Shown piece by piece: positions 54,991 to 64,000 of a stretch of 64,000 nucleotides of DNA. Positions within the stretch are counted from its first letter, which is position 1, and each line of letters starts with the position of its first letter. The notes under the pieces were generated by a model that worked only from the letters and a program-made list of their open reading frames with translations, searched no databases and was not told where the DNA came from. The position numbers and the translations under genes are program-made. Origin of the DNA: Nothopassalora personata (taxonomy: Eukaryota; Ascomycota; Dothideomycetes; Mycosphaerellales; Mycosphaerellaceae); NCBI GenBank assembly GCA_033816765.1, contig CM066290.1:1488001-1552000 (forward strand), written 5' to 3'.

Positions 54991-57900
54991 TTAAGTTTGA
55001 TCCATTCGAATTAGCTAGGTACCTACTATTAAAGAGACGGGATACGTAATAACGTCGCCGGGTAGCGAGAACCCCGGGACTAGTGCCCCAAATGAAAACT
55101 TCCAACTTATGCTATAGTAACTGTACTAGCGATAGGAAGAGATGTAAGCCGAGTTAATTGCAATGCGCGCCGCTTTAAAAGAATCGGAAGACGCTCGACG
55201 TTAGTTAACACCTATAGTCTCGCTACTAGTTTATAACGAGACGACTACTAGTGACCTAATAAGACAGCTACTATAGACGCTAAACGCCGCCGCGCCCTCG
55301 CCGCGTACCGGAGAAGAACCGTCGGGTCCTAGAGGCTAGAACCCCCCTTCCTAGGACGGTAAGGTAGAGACATTCCGCGATTACTTCTTAAGGTTAAAGA
55401 GCTCTTTTAGGGTGCGATCCGCCCTAAAACCGACGCTCTCTAAGGAGTATTACTAGGACGCAATTAACGACACCTTACTAGCGAGAGAGCGTACTAGGAT
55501 GCGGCACTTCTAGGATAAGGGAGACGGCGAACTTAGGAAGGACCCCGTTGCTTTCTTTACGTAACTCGAGAAAGTCTTCGGTAATAGTAACGAGCGCGCT
55601 AAGGCCCTAGAGCAGCTTACTAAGATTAAACATACGAACGGTTAACCTTAGTACAATTACTAGATGAAATTTGACGGACTCCTACTAAGCGCCGGCGGAG
55701 AGAACTAGAGCGACGACGCGAAGATTAATTACTTACGCAATACCTTCTCGAACCCCGTCCGGATATATACGGCGGCTATGCCAAAAAAGGAGGACTACTA
55801 CGAGTTTACGGGGGAGGTCGAACGGATCATAACTAACCTCGAGGACACGGACTAGTTCAAAATAGCCTATAAGAGGTAGAAGGACAATAATAAGGACTCT
55901 AGTACAACCGCTATAGTTACTACCCGTTCTTTTACGAGAGCGGCTAGTAACTAGGTTAATACCGATAGTAACACTATTATAGCACTAACCCGGATAAACG
56001 GAGGCCGCCCTAGAAGTCGTAGAGATCGGAAGGAGGACAAAGGGAGGTAGAGAGCAAAATAGGTAGACACCGCGGAGAGGGATCGTAGGCGCTAAGAATA
56101 GCTCTACTTCCGCTATAGAGCGAGCGGACATCGAGTAAAGGAATGCCCGTACGCCGTAGTAGTTAACCCTACTAGGATTAACGCGGCCTCGGTCGCGCCG
56201 ATCCTAGAGGACGACGGGTTTAAGTCGGATCCCGGAGAGATAGGAAAAGACTAGCTCCTAGTCGAAAGCTAGAACTAGGAGATAAAGAAGCACTAGTAAA
56301 GGGGTGGAACGCAGTTAAGAGTTCTATAAATAGGAATCTTATATATACTAACGTACTCCTAAACGAAAGTTACGGAACGTTTACCCTTATCGATAAAGGA
56401 TGTATATGCTACGCTATAATTAACGGAGACTTAGCGAAAGGCCTCGGTCTTACGTATGTTAGCAACGAGAGCCGCAGGGCTATAGGGTTTACGAAGGCGA
56501 TGCGGAACTCGATCGAAGGAGTAGTCGCCTTCCGTATAGAAATTGCCGGGATCTACTAGGTAGTTTATGCTTATGTCGTGTCTAATCTAGACTTCCCTAT
56601 AATCCTAGGGAACCCGTAGAAGGCGCACAATTAGATCCGGACCGCGCCTAAAAAGCGCCGGTACTACTATAGCTTAGTAAAGAAATAGGTACCCGAAGGG
56701 CGTAACTACGAAGAATACGAGTCGGGTGAGCGTTTCGCTACGATTGCCGCGGTAACCGTGGAAGATATTAAGAAAGCCCTTAGCAAAAAGGAGCCGCCTA
56801 CGCGAGAGGAACTTAAGAAGGACTTGCCTCTAGAACTTTAGGATATACTACCGTTATTTTCTACTAGGGAAGCTAATAAACTAGCTCTATACCGCGGCGA
56901 CCTTAACTATAAGATCGAAATACGGACGAAAACCGACGGAAGCCTAGAACTATTACCCTAGGGACCGCTCTATAGTATGTCTAAAGACGAGCTACTTGTC
57001 CTCCGGAAGTTACTAACGGAACTATAGCGTAAGGGTTATATTCGCCCTTCTACCTTAGAAGCGGCGGCTCCCGTCTTGTTCGTAAGGAAGCCCGGGGGAG
57101 GACTTAGGTTCTACTGTAATTATAGAGCATTGAACTCGATTACTAAGCAGGACCGTTATCCGCTACTATTGATCCCGGAAACCATTCGGAATCTAACGGG
57201 CGCTAGATAGATTACGAAGGTTAACGTTATTACCGCATTCTACCACCTTCGGATAGCTCGAGGCGAAGAGTATAAGACGGCTTTTCGAACTAGATTCGGT
57301 CTTTAGGAGTGGCTAGTATGTCCGTTTAGTTTGTCCGGGGCCCCTATAACATTCTAGCGGTATATTAACAGTTTGTTACGGGACTACCTAGACGACTTTG
57401 CCTCGGCCTACGCTAACGACGTCGTTATTTACTCCGACGGAACAAAAAAGGACTATTTCTAGAAGGTTTGCATCGTACTCTAGAAGCTTTAGGACGGAGG
57501 CCTTTTCCTAGATCTAGGGAAGTATAAGTTCGTATAGAAGAAGGTTAAGTACCTCGGGTTTATTATATATACCGACGGGATAGGAGTAGGACCCGACCCC
57601 GAGAAGGTAGCAGTAGTAAAGGACTAGAAGGCACTAGTTACCTAGAAGGAAGTGCGGCGTTTCTTAGGCTTCGCGAACTACTACCGGATGTTTATTCTAA
57701 ACTATTCGAAGCTCGCTGAGCCCTTAACGTCGCTAACCGGCAAGAATAAGGTGTTTTCCTAGGGAGATCGTTAGGCTAATACGTTTAAGTCCCTAAAGGA
57801 TAAGTACTACAAAGCACTAGTTTTAGCCTACTAGAACCCGGAGCTCCCTACCTTTTTAGAGACGGACTGTAGCGGCTTTACGCTTAGAGGCGCCCTCCTA

Positions 57901-60040
57901 TAAGAAAAGGACGGAGTCGTGAAACTAGTAGGATTCTACTCGAAGAAGCTTAATAAAGCTAAGATTAACTACGACATTTACGATAAGGAGATGCTCGCGG
58001 TAGTGTCCTATCTTAAAGAATAGGCTCCCGAGTTAAAAACATATAGGCCCTTTATAATCTAGACAGACTACAAGAACCTAGAATACTTTATAACCAAGAG
58101 ACAGCTTTCCGAACGGTAGATCCGGTAGGTTAAGGAAGTTATAAAATTCCAGTTTTTACTAGTGTATAGGCCGGGTACCGAGGCGATTATACCGGACGCC
58201 CTTTCTCGAAGGGAGTAAGACACGCTTAGGTAGGACGACAAGTTATTACGGTATCGCAGGTTTCTTAAACCGGATATCGTGAAGGATTAGCCGGGCTCGA
58301 AGGTAGTAGACGTTAGCTCGACTACAAAGGTTTCGTTAGTACGAATCTTAGCTACGCAGTTCGAAGGACTATCCGCTATAGAAGAGGCGGATTTACCGGG
58401 CGCACTATAGGGACCCTTCTAAGACTAAGAGCTAAACGACCTCTAGGAAAGAACTATTAAGAAGGACAGCACGTTCTAAGCGGTACACCGCGCGATTAAG
58501 GCAGGAGCGCGTTTACTTCCTAGCGAGGTGAAACTTAAGGTACAAGTAGGTAACTATAGCATCGACCGTAACGGGTATCTTCGCTACCGCGGTAGGATTT
58601 AGGTACCTAGAGCTCCTAGTTTTACGGAGTCCGACTATAAGGAGGCGGACATAGCGATTCTATAGAACGACACCCTTCGAACTAAGCTAATCCAATCCGT
58701 GCACGATTTACCGGTGTACGGCTACCCTAGCCGGGACTCTACGGTATCGATACTAAGTCGTAACTTCTACTAGCCCCTATAGTCTAAGCACGTAAGGCAG
58801 TTCTTAAGGAACTGTAACTACTACGGTAGGAATAAGGTATAGAGAGAATAAAAACACGGCCTCCTACAACCCTTGCCGGTCCCCGACCGATTCTTCTAGG
58901 AGATCTCGATAGATTTCATAACGGACATGCCCGAGTCGCAAGGGAACACTTACCTCTAGGTAATTAAGGATCGACTAAGTAAGACCGTCGTTTTAGAAGC
59001 GATGCCTACTATAAAAGCCGAGGACTACGCTAAAAGGTTCTTAGACTGCTAGGTAAGATACTACGGCCTCCCTTAAGCTATTACGAGTGACCGGGGTACT
59101 AACTGGACGAGTACCTTCTAGAGGACCTTCTATCGTTTAACCGGTATAAAATAGAGGCTTAGCTCCGCCTACTACCTATAAACCGACGGAGGCCCGGAAC
59201 GGTTAAACTAGGAAGTCTAGGCTTACCTTTACAACTATATTAACTATAAGCAGTCCGACTAGAAACGCTAGCTCCCTACGGCGCAACTTGCTCTAAACGC
59301 GCGGTATTACGCTAGGCTAGGAATAAGCCCTTTCTTCGCGGTATACGGATACGAGGCACTATTACCCGTTTAGTTATAACCGGATCTAGAGACCTCTTAG
59401 TTAGACGCCGCGCAACGGGCAACGCTATTCGTAGAAAGGATGCAAAAGATTACGGACCTATGTTAGGCGAGTATAGCTAAAGCCGCCTAAAAATAGGAGG
59501 ACTACGCTAACCGGGATAGGAAGCCCGTACTAATCTATCGTGTAGGCGACAAAGTTTAGCTAGATCTACGCAACTATGTTACTATAAGGCTAAAGAAGAG
59601 CCTCGACTATAGATACGCGAAGTATACGGTAGTAGAAGTAATCTTACCGTTGTCTATACGCTTGTCTAGGATCCCCGACGGGATCTACCCGGTCTTCTAT
59701 CCTAACTTACTACGACCTATAAGCTAATACCCCTTACCTAGACAGGAGATCGATGATAAACAGCCGGACCCTATTATAATTAAGTCTTACGAAGAGTAGT
59801 AGGTAGAAGAGATCCTTTACGCTAGAACTAAGGTTAGAGGTCGAGGCCGAGTACGCGAAGTCCTAGTAAAATGGACCGGTTACTATAAGCCTATATAGGA
59901 ACCATTAGGGTACCTCGCGGACACCGTAGCCGCGGATAACTTCGAGAGGAGATATAGTAACCTAATAACTTATAACGGACCGAAGGAGGCATAGGATACG
60001 AATAGAAGGGGGAGAAGGCGAAAAGGTAAGGATTACTAGG

Positions 60041-60449
60041 TGTTATTGTCTCGTTCCAGGGCTAGTCTCAAAAGAGAGATAAGTCAAGTCACGTGGCGGT
60101 ATTATTCTTTGGAGAGGCTGAAGCAAGCTGAGCGAAGATAAATGATAGGAATAAGAGTTGTATTCCAATCAGTGAGATAGTAACATGAGTTGAACGCATC
60201 AGAACCATAAGGGTTTCTAGCGTTCCTAAATACAAAGGAGATAGAGCGTTTGCTCTCCGTGCTCTCCATGCTCTCCATGCTCTCTCGAGATCACCGAGAT
60301 CAACGAGATCAAGGAGATCACTTCAGTTGCTCTCTCGGTTCCTTGGTTTTATTCCTGCGGGTGAGAGAGCACTTCTCGGGCGGAAGCGCCCACCAATTGT
60401 GGAGGTCTGATTGGTTAGCTTCCTTCAGCCCCAGATCAGAACCGTAACA
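60041..60449 (+). mobile_element. Solo LTR, 409 bp, TSD CTAGG, RIP-free copy of the 12.7-25.6 kb Gypsy family
   Basis: CTAGG lies at 60036-60040 and 60450-60454. The sequence matches the middle-LTR subtype (gtattattcttt) but keeps CpA/TpG throughout, so it shows the pre-RIP state. It sits inside Gypsy G2, after the chromodomain. Confidence 0.93.
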
Positions 60450-62314
60450 CTAGGGATTTAGCGTAGACATAGGCGTTTAGGAAAAGGTAGGCGTTCTTTT
60501 AGGTTAGGGAGTCTTTTTAGGAGATAGAGAGAAGTAAGAAGGTATAGGTAAGTTTAAGAGCGTTTTATTTTAGCGGCGTCCGCCGTAAAAGTAGCGGAGC
60601 CCGATCCCTTTCGAGATAGCTACATACTATAATAGCCCGGTCGCGGCCCGCGCGAAAGACGAGGGTGCCCGAAGGCTAGTTAGTAGATTGATTGATTGAT
60701 TGATTATTCCATTAACGTGCTATTTGAGTCAAAGACTATGCAACACGGGTCTCGAGAACGAGACCAAAATTTGAGAGAAGGAGAAAAGCCCCGTCGTACC
60801 CCGGACGTAAAAACTCCTTAAAAGATGCGAGCAACGCTCGCTATTCGAACCGTAAATCGAATATATTGCGGCGTAGTACGCGCGTACCCGGTAGTCGTGT
60901 CTTGTCGAGAATTGCGGTTTGTCGCCTTGCCCCGGGCGAGACAAGTTTTGCGCCCGTGTCTCGTTCTTGTTTTAAAAAGCCAAGCCGGCCGTACCCGTAC
61001 GCACCGAGCAAAATCCCAAGAAACACCCGTTGCCTCTGTTTCAATCCAGTCGCGTTCTCCGGTCTCGAGTGTAGCTCCTCGGTCGCAGTGGCCTCGCTGT
61101 CGTCCTTAGTAGAGGCTAAGGCCTAACGCACGCGGCGCTAGCCTAGCTAGAGGTCGCGTAGAGCGCCCCCGGGACTAAGAGGTCGGTTAGCGATGATTTT
61201 ATAACGGGGCCCGTAGTATATACGTCTACCTAAAGGTAAGCTAAGCATTAGCTACAGTGCCTATAACCTTAGCGGCGACCGCACTAAAAGATTCGGTAAG
61301 CGCGTACAAAGAGGCGGAGGCCGTGGAAACTTACCGGGAGAGCATACTATTACGCTAGAGAGGCTTTAAAGCCTTCTAGGCTTTAAGGACGGCGCGGAGC
61401 TTAGTACGGGCGTCGTCGCTAAAAGACCGTTAGCCGGTAGAAAAGTGGCGGAGGACGCTAGGGAGGATGCTTACGCGCGGTTCTAGTTAGTAGCGCGGGT
61501 CCACTTAGTATAGGCGGCGTAGGCGAGCTCCGGCCTAAAACGCGCGGTTAGCGATGATTTTCCTTCGCGGTCCGCGCGGTACATACATGTCCTCGCAATA
61601 CTTGCGATTAGTGTTGTAGGCCTAGTAGGCGCGCGCGGTTGCGCCCTAACGGCAATTAGCGGACCCCGATAAGAATAGGACGAGGACCGGTACTTATATA
61701 CTAGGAGACGCAGTCTACGCTAGTAGAGGCGTAGGGGACGCAGTAGATGCGGCGTTAGGACATTTTATACTAGGCTCCGGTTAAAATGTTTAGGTCTCCG
61801 TAGGAATTCATTCGGACTCACTTAATGGTGTTAATAGAAGATGTAGTAGTGGTAGTTTCTATTTACGGTATACTATTAGTATCTATCGGAACCCGTAGGG
61901 AAAGTGTCGTCTCCCTAAGCGATAGGCATAAGATGCGCGAATATGCCCCTAAGGCTAGAGACGCTTAGCTAGGGGGAAGGGGGGGGGCGACTTACGCGTG
62001 CGGTAGGTAATAAGGAAAAGAAAGAAAAGAAAAAAGAGAGCGAGAACCTAAAGATATGTTCTGCGCTCCTATTATTTACATGTGACAATGGCTATTGTTC
62101 ACATGTGACAATAGCTATTGTCACTTAATGGACAATAGTAAACCTTACACTTACCTAGGCAACAATACTTCCTCTCGGCGTCGGCGGGGCTAGACAATAA
62201 GGAAGAGAAGCTCGGGCACTTCCTATTGCGAGCCTAACGAGACCACCTGGGACAATGGGCTCTAGGGCGGAGCTATGACTAGGGGCGGCGGGGGGGGGGA
62301 AGGGGGGGAGGTAG
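60450..62314 (+). other. Long 3' non-coding part of Gypsy G2
   Basis: About 1.86 kb between the chromodomain and the 3' LTR. An ATTG microsatellite (about 60687-60706) leads into a segment of nearly normal composition (60710-61110) that could be a further small insertion; I found no TSD. RIP-degraded DNA without a recognisable frame follows, with palindromic copies of acaatagctattgt and ttgttcacatgtgacaat at 62090-62145. The stretch ends in the G-rich pre-LTR tract. Confidence 0.5.
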
Positions 62315-62476
62315 TGTAAGGGGCGGGCCCCTGTTTCTTAGCATAGGCTACGCCTATGCGTTCGGATTGCTTTCCGACACCTTTTCTTCGGACAGCTTAT
62401 AACTTCCCCTTTCTTCTATATCGAACTTATTACAAACTTCACAGAACTTTAGTATATACGTCGTTCACCCGTAACA
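62315..62476 (+). repeat. 3' LTR of Gypsy G2
   Basis: 162 bp, TGTAAGGGGC...GTAACA, less RIP-mutated than the 5' copy; TSD CTATT follows. Confidence 0.9.
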
Positions 62477-64000
62477 CTATTATGATTATAGCAAACTTAA
62501 GAAAGTATTCGCTATAATAGCTATAGATAATATAAAGAAGGGGAAGCTTACACATCCTGCCACCCTAACTAAAGCATTAAACAGACCTAATAGAGCTAAA
62601 TAGATTAGGGCAATTAGAAAGGAATTTAACTCCTTAGAAGACATAGAATATATTGTATAGATCCTATTATAGAAAGTCCCTAAGGGCAGGAAACTGCTTA
62701 TAGGAAAATAGGTCCTATACTATAAGTATCTTCCTAATAGGTCTATTAAGAAGCGTAGAGCTAGATAGGTAGCAAAGGGGTTTACTTAAAAGTAAGGGAT
62801 AGACTATATTAAAACCTTTACTCTAACCCTAAGGCTACTAACAAGTAGGATTCTCCTAGCCCTATACACAGTTCTTAGCTAGAAGAGGAGACAGATTAAT
62901 GTTAAAACAGCATTTATAAACCCTAATATTAATAGACCTTTATACATTAAACTACTAGAAGGGGTAGAACTTATTAAGAAAGATCTATCTAACAAAGTCC
63001 TAGAAATTAAGAAGGGACTATATAGATTAAAACAAGCTACAAACCTCTAGTACTATAATGCTAAGGAAGCTCTAGAAGAATTAGGCCTAAAGAGACTTAA
63101 TTCTAATATATGTCTTTTTTAGGGGGAGAATCTTTTAGTTCTCCTATATATAGATGACTTTTAGATCTTTAGCGACAGTAATTAGAAGATTAAGGGGTTC
63201 ATTACTAGACTAAAGAAGAAGTACTCTATTAAAACTGTTAACACTAACCTTTTTCTAGGCATGCAACTAAAGAGTAAAAAGAATAGAGATCTCTATATCT
63301 CCTAAAAGTACTATACTTTAGAGAAACTTTAGAAACATAGCCTAGACTTAGCTAAAAGTGTTAAGTATCCCCTTAACCGCCTATATAAAGCTCATAAAGA
63401 GCAATGTAACATATAGGATTACAATCTGTTTAACACATTAATTAGGGAACTCTAGTACCTAGCTAACTAGACTAGGCTAGATATCTCCTATATAACAAAC
63501 CACTTAGCTAAATTCTTAGCTAATCCTTTAGTAGAACATATTGCTACAGTAAAGCATGTTTAGAGATATATTGCTAGAACAATTAACAAGTGCCTAATCT
63601 TTAGAAAAATACAATCCCTAAAGCTAGAGATCTATATAGACTCTAATTTCTCTAGAGATCTAATAGGCAGATCCACCTTAGGACTCCTAGTTAAAATAGC
63701 TAGAAGTCCTATTATCTAGAAATTCAACCTATAGAAGGAGATAGTGCTATTAAGCACTAAAGCAGAGTATATAGCCTTAACTAAATGCTACAGGGAAGTA
63801 ATATAGTTAAGAAATCTACTCTATAAAACCTAGAAAATGACTAACTATAAAGCTTAAGCCTTTAAGATCTTTATAGACAACTAGTCTACTATTAAGCTAG
63901 TTAGAGATTACACTAACCATAGAAGAACTAAGCATGTTAGACTAAGGAACCATTTTTATAGACATGTTTATAAAGAAGGCTTAATTGTAGTTAAGTATAT

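Larger units (their letters stand above)
54829..62476 (+). mobile_element. Complete Ty3/Gypsy chromovirus G2, TSD CTATT, RIP-inactivated
   Basis: LTRs 54829-54990 and 62315-62476 (162 bp) bound the element, flanked by CTATT on both sides. It is inserted between the integrase and RT parts of Copia C1. Gag is at about 55.1-56.3 kb with a zinc knuckle near 56.1 kb, its first cysteines turned to Tyr. Protease is near 56.4 kb, RT at about 56.9-57.6 kb with YAND near 57.41 kb, and RNase H at about 57.84-58.2 kb (ETDCSGF). Integrase is at about 58.65-59.4 kb and the chromodomain at about 59.8-59.95 kb. A G-rich tract precedes the 3' LTR. RIP stops throughout. Confidence 0.9.
45315..64000 (+). mobile_element. 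Ty1/Copia element C1, oldest layer, split by two insertions, runs off window
   Basis: The 5' LTR ends at 45463 (TATAACA) and is followed by GGTTATAAG, a primer site. The LTR probably starts at TGTTAG, 45315. Gag is at about 45.5-46.2 kb and, after insertion C2, at 52165-52640. Protease/integrase relics span about 52.7-54.8 kb. After insertion G2, RT resumes at 62477 (NRP.RAKWIRAI, LLIGKWVLYYK, YIDDF near 63150). RNase H runs toward the window end. RIP stops throughout. The 3' LTR is beyond 64000. Confidence 0.75.

Noticed and set aside
60729..61126. Overlapping frames of 67-94 codons on both strands in the near-normal segment
   Set aside because: No motif, both strands open at once, and located in the 3' part of Gypsy G2; kept only as a composition anomaly.
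62090..62145. CRISPR-like or operator-like repeated palindromes
   Set aside because: Only two or three imperfect copies in eukaryotic retroelement DNA; not a CRISPR array.

Overview
This is nuclear DNA of a filamentous ascomycete. The Woronin-body protein HEX-1 (28804-29481) restricts it to Pezizomycotina. The intron style (50-140 nt, GTRNGT donors, CTRAC branch sites) and heavy repeat-induced point mutation (RIP) agree; Dothideomycetes is a plausible but unproven placement. The window alternates between two kinds of DNA. GC-balanced gene islands lie at about 2.35-12.1 kb and 26.9-43.1 kb. Between and beside them are repeat blocks at 1-2.34, 12.1-26.9 and 43.1-64 kb, where CpA/TpG has been converted to TpA so thoroughly that former CAG/CAA codons appear as TAG/TAA.

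Island 1 carries the arginine-specific carbamoyl-phosphate synthase small subunit, preceded by an arginine-attenuator-type uORF. It also holds a convergent peroxisomal 4CL-like acyl-CoA synthetase (C-terminal AKL) and a 1273-residue multi-pass DUF3433-type membrane protein in four exons. Island 2 carries hex-1, a frameshifted 2-oxoglutarate/Fe(II) oxygenase, a Tc1/mariner copy with two RIP-type stops, an 86-unit (TTG) tract and the SWR1 subunit VPS72/Swc2. Further along are two small genes rebuilt here from splice sites, a decaying hypothetical gene, a class I methyltransferase and a secreted GH79 beta-glucuronidase-like enzyme. I see no biosynthetic cluster; these look like unrelated housekeeping and accessory genes.

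The repeat blocks are nested, and target-site duplications (TSDs) allow the layers to be ordered. Block 12.1-26.9 kb: a TIR element is split by a chromodomain Ty3/Gypsy insertion (12665-25635, TSD CTCTA). That Gypsy holds a second Gypsy copy, a clean gag-only LTR retroelement (14478-16922, TSD CCGAT, identical LTRs, intact 567-codon ORF) and a solo LTR (TSD TATAG). Block 43.1-64 kb: a Fot1/pogo relic is followed by a Ty1/Copia element that runs off the window. It is interrupted by a complete second Copia (46198-52164, TSD ACTTT) and a complete Gypsy (54829-62476, TSD CTATT), each of which holds a RIP-free solo LTR.

The most unusual signals are three. First, a Gypsy lineage carries, antisense to pol and just inside its 3' LTR, a cysteine-rich accessory ORF plus a tRNA-like sequence (three copies). 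Second, there is the intact gag-only element. Third, hex-1 has a long open 5' extension that contains no ATG. RIP-free young insertions sitting inside RIP-saturated hosts suggest that RIP weakened or stopped, or that these copies were too short or too few to trigger it.
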